Assembly (NCBI GenBank): GCA_030622775.1
Contig: JAUXFS010000170.1
Span: 1-5,395 of the forward strand
DNA length: 5,395 bases
DNA from: Rhodospirillales bacterium
GTDB lineage: Bacteria > Pseudomonadota > Alphaproteobacteria > Rhodospirillales > Defluviicoccaceae
Direction: 5' to 3'
The position numbers and the translations under genes are program-made. Shown in pieces: positions 1 through 5,391 of this stretch. The stretch's first letter is position 1; each line of letters starts with the position of its first letter. The notes beneath the pieces are model-generated. The model searched no databases, had not been told where the DNA came from, and saw only the letters and a list, made by a program, of their open reading frames with translations.

Positions 1-87
1 GGGCACGTCCGCGTGCCACGCGACCACGGCGCCATGGGGCCGGACCCGGCGCAACTCCGAAACGACGTTGGTATCAAGGAGGTACAC
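1..87 (-). CDS. PIN-domain (VapC-like) toxin of a type II toxin-antitoxin pair, 5' part only
   Basis: Only the first 29 codons are in the window; the gene continues past the left edge. Read from a GTG at 87-85, the product starts VYLLDTNVVSELRR and ends AWHADVP at the edge. The hydrophobic strand followed by Asp5, then DTN and Glu11, is the hallmark start of PIN-domain ribonucleases (VapC/FitB type). In that family these acidic residues are part of a metal-binding active site that cuts RNA. The start lies five bases after the antitoxin stop, and GAGG at 94-91 can serve as ribosome binding site, so antitoxin and toxin should be co-transcribed and translationally coupled. An in-frame CTG at 96-94 is a less likely start. 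The family call rests on the N-terminus and the neighbour; the remaining catalytic residues cannot be checked here, nor whether the gene is intact. Confidence 0.85.
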   Translation of the reverse strand, partial: MYLLDTNVVSELRRVRPHGAVVAWHADVP

Positions 88-92
88 TGCCC

Positions 93-350
93 TCAGCCGT
101 TGGTCGCGGGCGCCCTGCGGCGCAACCGGCCGCGCGGCGGCAGCGGAATCTCGCCCCGTGGAGCGTCCACCAGCAGCAGTTCCTTCAACGTCGGGCGGGC
201 GGTCCGCTCCAGGCGCCGCCACTCCTCGACCGGAACCAGCACCGCCGCCGCCACGCCCCGCTTGGTCACCATCTGCGGCCCTTCGCGCAGGCTCGCCTCG
301 AGAAGTGCGCTGAACCGCGCCTTGGCGTCTTGCACCGCCCACGTCCGCAT
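93..350 (-). CDS. Phd/YefM-family antitoxin
   Basis: This 85-residue protein has the typical antitoxin size. Residues 1-45 match the Phd/YefM DNA-binding fold: WAVQDAKARFSALLEAS (4-20), then GPQMVTKRG (24-32) and AAVLVPVEEWRRL (35-47). Residues 50-85 form a flexible, basic and proline-rich tail (TLKELLLVDAPRGEIPLPP), the part that in this family wraps around and blocks the toxin. The ATG at 350 is preceded by AGGAGG at 364-359 with an eight-base gap, which fixes the start firmly. The PIN toxin begins five bases after its stop, giving the usual antitoxin-toxin order. In known pairs the antitoxin, alone or with toxin, represses its own operon; the palindromic repeats over the promoter just upstream fit this. 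The toxin partner being PIN type rather than RelE/Doc type is seen from its own sequence; Phd antitoxins pair with several toxin families. Confidence 0.93.
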   Translation of the reverse strand: MRTWAVQDAKARFSALLEASLREGPQMVTKRGVAAAVLVPVEEWRRLERTARPTLKELLLVDAPRGEIPLPPRGRLRRRAPATNG

Positions 351-377
351 CCGCTCAACCTCCTAGCATCAAGTGAC

Positions 378-399
378 TGACTAGTTATATGACTAGTCA
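378..399. promoter_or_regulatory. Probable operator of the toxin-antitoxin operon
   Basis: TGACTAGT occurs twice in direct orientation, at 378-385 and 390-397. The second copy extends into the perfect palindrome TGACTAGTCA (390-399), and ACTAGT in each copy is itself palindromic. The palindrome lies in the promoter spacer, and the other copy covers the end of the -10 box and the region just downstream, so a bound protein would block RNA polymerase. Autorepression by the Phd-type antitoxin is the expected role; this is inference from position and symmetry. Confidence 0.6.
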
Positions 400-412
400 G
401 AATGTTTTTCAA
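384..412 (-). promoter_or_regulatory. Sigma-70-type promoter of the toxin-antitoxin operon
   Basis: On the minus strand TTGAAA (412-407) and TATAAC (389-384) are separated by exactly 17 bases. Each hexamer is one or two bases from the housekeeping sigma-70 consensus. Transcription would start near 377, about 27 bases before the antitoxin ATG, leaving room for the AGGAGG ribosome binding site. The local A+T richness stands out against the GC-rich surroundings. This is a sequence-pattern prediction only. Confidence 0.72.
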
Positions 413-427
413 GCAGGGTTGACGGGC

Positions 428-490
428 GACTTCGAGACCGCTCACAAACAAGCCGTCGCCGACTGATGACGGTGCGGCTGGATGTGGATG
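428..490 (+). repeat. Relic of an ABC-ATPase-like C-terminal tail, repeat copy A
   Basis: In the plus-strand frame 428-466 the sequence reads DFETAHKQAVAD followed by TGA. This closely resembles EFDTSHKQAIAD plus TAG at 3285-3323: 30 of 36 coding bases match, and most differences are silent or conservative. After the stop, a 17-base stretch at 474-490 matches 15 of 17 bases at 3352-3368, though seven bases separate stop and patch here against 28 there. Copy A has no recognisable gene body upstream: the preceding bases are the toxin-antitoxin promoter. An open frame from ATG 389 (25 codons) has no ribosome binding site. I read it as a leftover gene end, not as an expressed peptide. Confidence 0.5.
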
Positions 491-496
491 CCCGGA

Positions 497-530
497 ACAA
501 GCCGGCCGCGTGGAAACGCGACCGGCTTGT
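497..530 (-). terminator. Hairpin, probable katA transcription terminator
   Basis: ACAAGCCGG (497-505) pairs with CCGGCTTGT (522-530), and after one C-A mismatch CGCG (507-510) pairs with CGCG (517-520), leaving a six-base loop. This GC-rich stem of 13 pairs lies 22 bases beyond the katA stop. In the katA direction the stem ends in CTTGTTCC, a poor U-tract, so intrinsic termination may be inefficient or need help. In the plus direction there is no T run at all. Confidence 0.55.
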
Positions 531-551
531 CCTCTGGGTGGCGGCTCGGGT

Positions 552-1976
552 TTACCGGCCCAGCCGTTTGGCGATGCCGTCGCCGTAGGCCGGGTCGGCG
601 CGGCGGAAGTAGCCGAGCTGCCGTTCGACGATGTCGTCGGGCACGCCCCGCATGGCGCCGGCGATCGTTTCCATCAAGCGGTTCCGCTCATCCGCCGGCA
701 TCAGGCGGAACAGTTCGCCGGCCTGGGCGAAGTCGTCGTTGCCGTCACGGTGGTCGTAGCGGTCGGCGATGTCACCGATGTTCAGCGGCGGTTCCTTGGC
801 CGACGGATCCTCGGCGGGGCCGTCGAAGCTGTTGGGCTGGTAGTTCACCGCGCCGCCGTTGTTGCCATCGAACCGCATGGTGCCGTCGCGCTGGTAGTTG
901 CGCACCGGGCAGCGCGCCGCGTTGACCGGCAGCAGTTGGTGGTTGGCGCCGATTCGGTAGCGCTGGGCGTCACCGTAACTGAGGATGCGCATCTGCAGCA
1001 TCTTGTCCGGGCTGTGGCCGATGCCGGGAACCACGTTGGCCGGCGAGAACGCGGCCTGCTCGACCTCGGCGAAGTAGTTCTCCGGGTTGCGGTTGAGCTC
1101 GAGGGTGCCGACCTCGATCAACGGATAGTCACCGTGCGGCCACACCTTGGTCAGGTCGAAGGGGTTGTACGGCGTCTTATCGGCATCCGCTTCCGGCATG
1201 ATCTGCACCTTCAGCTTCCATCTGGGGAAGTCGCCGTTGTCGATGGCCTCGCAAAGGTCGCGCTGGTGGCTTTCGCGGTCTTCGCTGATGATTTTGGCCG
1301 CATCATCGTTGGTGTTGGTCTTCTGGCCCTGTTCGGTCTTGAAGTGGAACTTCACCCAGAACCGCTCACCCTCGGCGTTGACCAGGCTGTAGGTGTGCGA
1401 GCCATAGCCATTCATGTGGCGGTAGGACGCCGGCAGGCCACGGTCCGACATCAAGATGGTGATCTGGTGCAGGGCCTCCGGTGCGTGCGACCAGAAGTCC
1501 CATTGCATGGCGCTGCTGCGCAGGTTGGTTCTGGGATCGCGTTTCTGGCTGTGGATGAAGTCCATGAACTTGTACGGGTCGCGGACGAAGAATACCGGCG
1601 TATTGTTGCCGACCACGTCCCAGTTGCCTTCCTCGGTATAGAACTTCATCGCAAAACCGCGCACGTCCCGTTCGGCGTCCGCCGCCCCCTTCTCGCCGGC
1701 CACCGTGGAGAAGCGCAGGAAGCATTCGGTTTCCTTGCCGACCTCGAACACCTTGGCCTTGGTGTATTGGGTGATGTCCCCGGTGATGGTCAGCTTGCCG
1801 TAGGCGCCCGAACCCTTGGCGTGAACAATGCGCTCCGGAATGCGTTCACGGTTGAAATGGGCATGCTTCTCGAACAGTTGCCAGTCCTGCGCCAGGAGCG
1901 GCCCGCGCGGCCCGGCGGTCAGGCTGTTCTGATTGTCCGCCATGGGGCAACCGGATGCGGTGGTCATCTTGGTCAT
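552..1976 (-). CDS. katA: Monofunctional haem catalase, small-subunit type
   Basis: This catalase (EC 1.11.1.6) converts hydrogen peroxide to water and oxygen, protecting the cell from peroxide. Its 474 residues match small-subunit (clade 3 type) catalases; the C-terminal flavodoxin-like domain of large-subunit enzymes is absent. Key sites are intact: distal His52 in RIVHAKGSGAYG (49-60), Asn125 in VVGNNTPVFFVRDP (121-134), and proximal haem-ligand Tyr334 in RILSYGDAQRYR (330-341). The His52-Asn125 spacing of 73 equals that of human catalase (His75-Asn148). RHMNGYGSHTYSLVN (186-200) is also conserved; clade 3 enzymes often bind NADPH, so binding is likely but not shown. No signal peptide is apparent, so the enzyme is probably cytoplasmic. 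GAGGAG (1989-1984) lies seven bases before the ATG at 1976, favouring this start over Met4 and Met12. It is divergent from oxyR, with an OxyR box between them, so peroxide induction through OxyR is expected. The symbol katA is by family type; strain-specific naming may differ. Confidence 0.97.
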   Translation of the reverse strand: MTKMTTASGCPMADNQNSLTAGPRGPLLAQDWQLFEKHAHFNRERIPERIVHAKGSGAYGKLTITGDITQYTKAKVFEVGKETECFLRFSTVAGEKGAADAERDVRGFAMKFYTEEGNWDVVGNNTPVFFVRDPYKFMDFIHSQKRDPRTNLRSSAMQWDFWSHAPEALHQITILMSDRGLPASYRHMNGYGSHTYSLVNAEGERFWVKFHFKTEQGQKTNTNDDAAKIISEDRESHQRDLCEAIDNGDFPRWKLKVQIMPEADADKTPYNPFDLTKVWPHGDYPLIEVGTLELNRNPENYFAEVEQAAFSPANVVPGIGHSPDKMLQMRILSYGDAQRYRIGANHQLLPVNAARCPVRNYQRDGTMRFDGNNGGAVNYQPNSFDGPAEDPSAKEPPLNIGDIADRYDHRDGNDDFAQAGELFRLMPADERNRLMETIAGAMRGVPDDIVERQLGYFRRADPAYGDGIAKRLGR

Positions 1977-2024
1977 GGTCTCTCTCCTCTGGTTCGGCGA
2001 TGGATCAACTCCGTCGAGGAACGC

Positions 2025-2054
2025 ACCCTAGTGGATGATCAACAATCGGTACAA
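2025..2054 (-). promoter_or_regulatory. Candidate katA promoter next to the OxyR box
   Basis: On the minus strand TTGTAC (2054-2049) is followed after 18 bases by TAGGGT (2030-2025). The -35 matches four of six consensus bases and the -10 only three of six, as is common for promoters that need an activator. The -35 touches the end of the OxyR box, the arrangement expected for OxyR contacting RNA polymerase. The transcript would start near 2018, giving a leader of about 42 bases. Both elements are weak by sequence. Confidence 0.35.
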
Positions 2055-2090
2055 TCGATTGTTTTTATAATGTCGATATCCGTTGCCTAT
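2054..2090. promoter_or_regulatory. OxyR binding site between katA and oxyR
   Basis: The known OxyR recognition pattern is four tetramers, ATAG, CTAT, ATAG, CTAT, each separated by seven bases. Here ATCG (2054-2057), TTAT (2065-2068), ATAT (2076-2079) and CTAT (2087-2090) occur with exact seven-base gaps, matching 13 of 16 positions. A second, poorer register nine bases to the left starts ATCG (2045), CGAT (2056), ATAA (2067) but fails at the fourth tetramer. The site lies in the divergent gap between a catalase and oxyR, which raises confidence well above a random match. OxyR tetramers bind such sites, activating catalase genes and often repressing oxyR. Confidence 0.7.
2066..2071 (+). promoter_or_regulatory. 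Candidate oxyR -10 box inside the OxyR site
   Basis: A perfect TATAAT lies on the plus strand within the OxyR box. There is no good -35: at 17-base spacing the sequence is CAATCG. If used, transcription would start near 2078 and leave a leader of about 135 bases before oxyR, and bound OxyR would cover the promoter, consistent with autoregulation. TATAAA (2157-2162) and TATTAT (2166-2171), closer to the gene, are alternatives but also lack well-placed -35 boxes. Confidence 0.35.
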
Positions 2091-2151
2091 CATGATCCAG
2101 CTGCGGCTCATACCAACCGGCCACGGCGAGGGGAGAGTCGGCGGATTGCAT

Positions 2152-2168
2152 AAATCTATAAAATCTAT
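2152..2168 (+). repeat. Short direct repeat AAATCTAT in the oxyR leader
   Basis: AAATCTAT occurs at 2152-2159 and 2161-2168, a nine-base period, in an AT-rich patch (about 2149-2183) that contrasts with the GC-rich flanks. It could be part of a second oxyR promoter or a low-affinity protein site. No function can be assigned from sequence. Confidence 0.3.
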
Positions 2169-2181
2169 TATTCCTGTAAAA

Positions 2182-2217
2182 ATGATCGCTTTCGCAAATG
2201 ATGGGGGCCGCCTGTGA
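2182..2217 (+). CDS. Possible leader peptide overlapping the oxyR start
   Basis: An ATG at 2182 opens an 11-codon frame encoding MIAFANDGGRL. Its TGA (2215-2217) overlaps the oxyR GTG (2214-2216) as GTGA, the classic arrangement for translational coupling. The oxyR start itself has only a loose GGGGG at 2203-2207, so coupling could matter. However, the leader ATG has no clear ribosome binding site either (AAAAA precedes it), and an open frame this short can occur by chance. No known leader peptide is recognised. Confidence 0.25.
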   Translation: MIAFANDGGRL

Positions 2218-3119
2218 ATATACGGGACTTTCGCTACGTCCTGGCGGTCGCCGACGAGCGGCATTTCGGTCGCGCGGCGCGGAAATGCCACATCAGCCAA
2301 CCGGCCCTCAGCGGGCAGATCCGCAAGCTGGAGGATCATCTCGGGGTCGCGTTGTTCGAGCGCTCCAACCGCCGTGTCCGGGTGACGCCCGTTGGCGAAC
2401 GGATCGTCGTGCTTGCCCGGCAATTGATCGACACGGTGGACCGGATCGAAGTGACCGCCGTCGCGGCCCGCGACCCTCTGTCGGGATCGCTTCGCCTGGG
2501 AATGATCCCCACCATCGGCCCCTACCTGTCTCCGTTGATCCTGCCCGCCATCCGGCGACAGCTAGCGAACCTCTCCGTTACCCTGGTCGAAGGAGTCACC
2601 CACCACTTGGAACGGCGGCTCCTCGAAGGCGAGCTCGATATCGCGATCCTTGCGACGGAGCCGGAAGACGGAAAACTAGAGGACCGGGGCCTCTACATGG
2701 AGCCGTTCCAGGTGGCGCTGCCTCTCGACCATCGCCTCGCGCGGTCCGCCAAGGTGGATGTGGCGGAGCTGACGTCGGGCGAGATGCTGCTCCTTTCGGA
2801 GGGACACTGTCTGCGCGATCAAGTGCTGGAGGTTTGCCAAGCGGATACCGCCGATGGAACACTCAATACCCGCGAAACGAGCCTGGAAACGATCCTCGCG
2901 TTGGTGGCCGCGGGAGATGGCATAACGATGGTGCCCACATTGGCGCTGCGAACCAACGATGCGATCCCGGGCATCGCATGCCGCGAGACATCCGAGGATG
3001 TCGGCCGGCTCGTGCGGCTGGTCTACCGTTCCACTTTCCCTCGCCCGCAGCTTGTGGACCGGCTCGCAGAGATCATCCGAGACCAGGTTCCACGCAACAA
3101 GGTCAAGCCGATCGCGTAG
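2214..3119 (+). CDS. oxyR: OxyR, peroxide-sensing LysR-family transcriptional regulator
   Basis: OxyR senses hydrogen peroxide by forming a disulfide and then activates antioxidant genes such as catalase. The 301 residues are close to the 305 of E. coli OxyR. The N-terminus has the LysR winged helix-turn-helix: MNIRDFRYVLAVA, then FGRAARKCHISQP (18-30) and LSGQIRKLEDHLGV (32-45). The effector domain runs from about 90 to 290, opening with SGSLRLGMIPTIGPYL (90-105). The redox centre GHCLRDQ places the peroxidatic cysteine at 199, and its partner is at 208, both identical in number to E. coli. His198 and Arg201, which flank the reactive cysteine, are present, as is SLETILALVAAGDGITMVP (223-241). 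Cys25 also occurs in E. coli; Cys256 is additional. GTG at 2214 is chosen because it aligns with the E. coli start; nearby ATGs at 2198 and 2201 are out of frame. Only GGGGG at 2203-2207 offers ribosome binding. Divergent katA is its likely main target. Confidence 0.96.
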   Translation: MNIRDFRYVLAVADERHFGRAARKCHISQPALSGQIRKLEDHLGVALFERSNRRVRVTPVGERIVVLARQLIDTVDRIEVTAVAARDPLSGSLRLGMIPTIGPYLSPLILPAIRRQLANLSVTLVEGVTHHLERRLLEGELDIAILATEPEDGKLEDRGLYMEPFQVALPLDHRLARSAKVDVAELTSGEMLLLSEGHCLRDQVLEVCQADTADGTLNTRETSLETILALVAAGDGITMVPTLALRTNDAIPGIACRETSEDVGRLVRLVYRSTFPRPQLVDRLAEIIRDQVPRNKVKPIA

Positions 3120-3135
3120 ACCACAGGCCGCGCCC

Positions 3136-3323
3136 CGGGCGATCTACGGCCACCTGCGGGCCCTGGTCCGCAACGAACGAAAAACCATCCTGATGGTCGA
3201 CCAGAACGCATCGCCGGCACCGACGTCGCCAACACCATCGATGTGATCGAACTCGGCTCCAACAAGCCGGAGGCCATCAAGCACGAGTTCGACACCTCCC
3301 ACAAACAGGCCATCGCCGACTAG
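3136..3323 (+). pseudogene. Fragment of a LivF-like ABC transporter ATPase C-terminus, frameshifted
   Basis: Two plus-strand frames together give the end of an ABC ATPase resembling those of branched-chain amino-acid (Liv-type) importers. In the first frame (to about 3207) it reads AIYGHLRALVRNERKTILMVDQN; TILMVDQN corresponds to the segment after the Walker B region that in LivF-like proteins reads roughly TILLVEQN. The next frame continues from 3210 as IAGTDVANTIDVIELGSNK, then EFDTSHKQAIAD and TAG (3321-3323). The switch at 3205-3210 fits a one-base deletion or two-base insertion. Walker A, signature and Walker B motifs are missing, since upstream sequence is oxyR, so the remnant cannot be functional. 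It starts just after the oxyR stop; its exact left border is unclear. The family name is from memory of motifs. Between 3324 and 3432 I see no gene and no convincing terminator. Confidence 0.6.
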
Positions 3324-3368
3324 CTTTTCTAGATCGCGGGATCATCGTCGCGCGGCTGGGTGTGGGTG
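3285..3368 (+). repeat. Diverged direct repeat, copy B (end of the ATPase remnant and following patch)
   Basis: Bases 3285-3323 (EFDTSHKQAIAD plus stop) and the patch 3352-3368 match copy A at 428-490 in the same orientation. Matches are 30 of 36 in the coding part and 15 of 17 in the patch, with a 21-base length difference between them. The two copies bracket the katA-oxyR module, about 2.8 kb apart. This is the right-hand partner of that pair. Confidence 0.5.
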
Positions 3369-3432
3369 TTTGGTCGCGGCCCAAAGTCGACCTTTGCGGC
3401 GTCAGTAGCGGTTCACCCGCAATGCCGCGGGA

Positions 3433-5391
3433 TCACGGCTGCCACCCGGCCTTGCGCACTCCGTCCAGGATGTGATCATGGTCGTGGGGGTTCTTGTACT
3501 GGGTTGGTCGAACCATGAACTCACCGTTCACCCGGCCGGGGTGCCGGCGCTCACATTCCTGTAGCGCCGCCCATGCTTCAACCGGGCGATCCAGGTGTCC
3601 AAGCGCCGAGGCCAGAACGATATAGGCCCACGTATCGTCCGGCGCCATTTGGTTCTCTCGCTCGGCCCAATCGCGCGCCGCCGGGTAATTCCGGGCTTGC
3701 AGATACGACCGCGCGATCCGAACCGTGGGACGCTCGATGAACTTGAGGCTATGGGCCATTATGGGAATGCCCTTTTCCGGCATGCCCATAACGGACAGGA
3801 GATTGCCGATGTCGGCACGGATTTCGGGATTCGCCGGATTGACCTTCAGCGCCCGCTGCAGCAACTCCGATGCCAAGTCGAAGCGCTCGTTCCGTTGATA
3901 TGCGTTGCCAAGTGTCCAATTCACAAACGAGTCGCCACGATCGAGTGAATGCGCGCGACGACTAAGCTCGAGGCCCTCGGCGTAGACATCTTCGCGGTTT
4001 TTCCAAGCAAAGCAAGCCCCCGCCTCTAGCACACATTGGGCCAAACCGGCGACCGCGCGGGCGTTGTTGGGCTCGAGCTCGACGGCATGCTCGAAAGCTC
4101 CGCGTGCATGCCTTATGGCCTCGAACGAGCGCAGGTCCAGCAACCCCATGCCGCGCTGGAAGCTCTCCCAGGCATCCAAGGAGCCCGCGTCCCTTATCGT
4201 CGCGCGTTGCCGTTCGGTCACCTCGACTTGGTGAGCAATATTCATCGCGATCCGCAGGGCGAACCGGTCGGCCAGTCGGAACAGATCGGCGTCGGCATGC
4301 CGATACGATCCGGTGCATAGATGGCGTCCGGTCCCGACGTCGATCAGGCTGACATCGACGCGCCAGCGGCCGCTCCACGACCGCACGCCGCCCTCGACGG
4401 CGTAGCGCGCGCCGAACCCGGCCGCGGCCTCGCGGGTCGAGGTCTTTTGCGCCGCGGCGGCGGAAATCGAGCGGTGGTCGACGATTGTCAGCGGCAGCGC
4501 GGCGGCGAGAACGGCGATCAGCTTCGCCGTGAGTGCATCCGCGAATGGCAACGATGTCGTGTCCAGACTTTCGATCGGCAGAACCGCAACGATCGGCGTA
4601 TGGCGAAATCCGCAGATCGGCGTCAGCGCGGCGATCACGCTATCGGGGGACGCCGGGGTCCGGGTTTGCGGCCCGGATAGGGCCGCGTAGGCGCTCTCCG
4701 TCCCCTCACTCGGTTTGACGCCAAGCTCGCGCGCCAGCAGGTCACGACACTCCCGGTATTGCTGGCACGCGAGGCCCTTCCTGCCCTCGGCGGCATAAAC
4801 CCGAATGAGCGCTTGGTGCGCAACCTCGTGCAATGGATCGATGGCGAGCAAGCGGTTTGCTATTCGAACGGCCTCCGCGTGACGGCCAAGCGCCGTGTAT
4901 TCGGCCAGCAAACCCTCAAAAACCGACAGCCCGATGTCCCGCAACCGCGCGGTCTCTCCCGCCCGCCATCGCTCGAACGAGTCGTCGCGCAGACTAAAAC
5001 CTCGAAGGAAGTCCCCGACATAGAGGTCCGCGGCGCGCTCCAAGGCGCGCAGGGTTCCTGCTACGGCCGCCGATTCGAAGGCGGTCACGTCGACGGCCAC
5101 GTGTTCCGGCATGAGTAGAAGGGCATCCGGAGTGATCACCAGGCCGGGGAATTCCGGCAGCATGCGACGGATCACGAACAGGGTCTGGCGCAAACTGTTT
5201 CGCGCCGATGCCTCTCCAATGTGCCCCCAGAGCAGGTCTGCGATGTCCTCGCGCGATCTCTTGCGCCCTATCGGCGCGGCAAGAACGGCCAGCAACGCCG
5301 CCGCTTTCTTGCGTGGAAAGGCGAGCGGCTCGCTCGATGTGCCGTAGCAAGCCTCGAAACGGCCCAGCAGGTTCAGTCTGAGCTGCGTCAT
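3433..5391 (-). CDS. SARP/BTAD-family transcriptional regulator with TolB-like and TPR domains
   Basis: This 652-residue protein has the order of SARP-type activators. Residues 1-95 are an OmpR/PhoB-like winged helix: LRLNLLGRFEA at the start, LAFPRKKAAALLAVLA (23-38), the helical part REDIADLLWG (47-56), and NSLRQTLFVIRRML (65-78). Residues 96-240 are the bacterial transcriptional activator domain, ending GRKGLACQQYRECRDLLARE followed by LGVKPSEG. About 266-395 resembles the TolB/FlgO-like domain seen in related regulators (PIVAVLPIESL, then YAVEGGVRSWSGRWRVDVSLID). From about 404 to 620 come TPR-like repeats; the clearest is WTLGNAYQRNERFDLASELL (492-511). No transmembrane segment or cyclase catalytic domain is evident. 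It should bind DNA and respond to a protein or small ligand through the TPR part; targets are unknown. The ATG is four bases from the edge, so its ribosome binding site is unseen, but the N-terminus fits the family. It converges on oxyR, about 310 bases away. Confidence 0.9.
   Translation of the reverse strand: MTQLRLNLLGRFEACYGTSSEPLAFPRKKAAALLAVLAAPIGRKRSREDIADLLWGHIGEASARNSLRQTLFVIRRMLPEFPGLVITPDALLLMPEHVAVDVTAFESAAVAGTLRALERAADLYVGDFLRGFSLRDDSFERWRAGETARLRDIGLSVFEGLLAEYTALGRHAEAVRIANRLLAIDPLHEVAHQALIRVYAAEGRKGLACQQYRECRDLLARELGVKPSEGTESAYAALSGPQTRTPASPDSVIAALTPICGFRHTPIVAVLPIESLDTTSLPFADALTAKLIAVLAAALPLTIVDHRSISAAAAQKTSTREAAAGFGARYAVEGGVRSWSGRWRVDVSLIDVGTGRHLCTGSYRHADADLFRLADRFALRIAMNIAHQVEVTERQRATIRDAGSLDAWESFQRGMGLLDLRSFEAIRHARGAFEHAVELEPNNARAVAGLAQCVLEAGACFAWKNREDVYAEGLELSRRAHSLDRGDSFVNWTLGNAYQRNERFDLASELLQRALKVNPANPEIRADIGNLLSVMGMPEKGIPIMAHSLKFIERPTVRIARSYLQARNYPAARDWAERENQMAPDDTWAYIVLASALGHLDRPVEAWAALQECERRHPGRVNGEFMVRPTQYKNPHDHDHILDGVRKAGWQP

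Noticed and set aside
13..366. Plus-strand frame over the toxin-antitoxin genes
   Set aside because: It is antisense to two recognisable genes with a matching promoter, and its translation has no recognisable domain.
389..466. 25-codon plus-strand ORF ending in DFETAHKQAVAD
   Set aside because: There is no ribosome binding site, its start lies within the toxin-antitoxin operator on the opposite strand, and its tail is better explained as a remnant of another gene.
510..2153. Long 547-codon open frame on the plus strand antisense to the catalase
   Set aside because: It is the mirror of a real, fully motif-conserved catalase gene; its translation is rich in Val, Ala, Arg and His without any domain, as expected from GC-rich antisense frames.
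2198..3193. 331-codon plus-strand frame overlapping oxyR
   Set aside because: It is out of frame with the clear OxyR sequence and has a proline- and arginine-rich, low-complexity translation typical of shadow frames in GC-rich DNA.
3381..3396. Weak CAAAG/CTTTG hairpin as terminator for the SARP gene or oxyR
   Set aside because: The stem has only five pairs and no T run follows in either direction.
3120..3432. Possible mobile element end near the duplicated tails
   Set aside because: No terminal inverted repeats, transposase sequence or tRNA attachment site could be seen, so the repeats are reported without claiming an insertion element.
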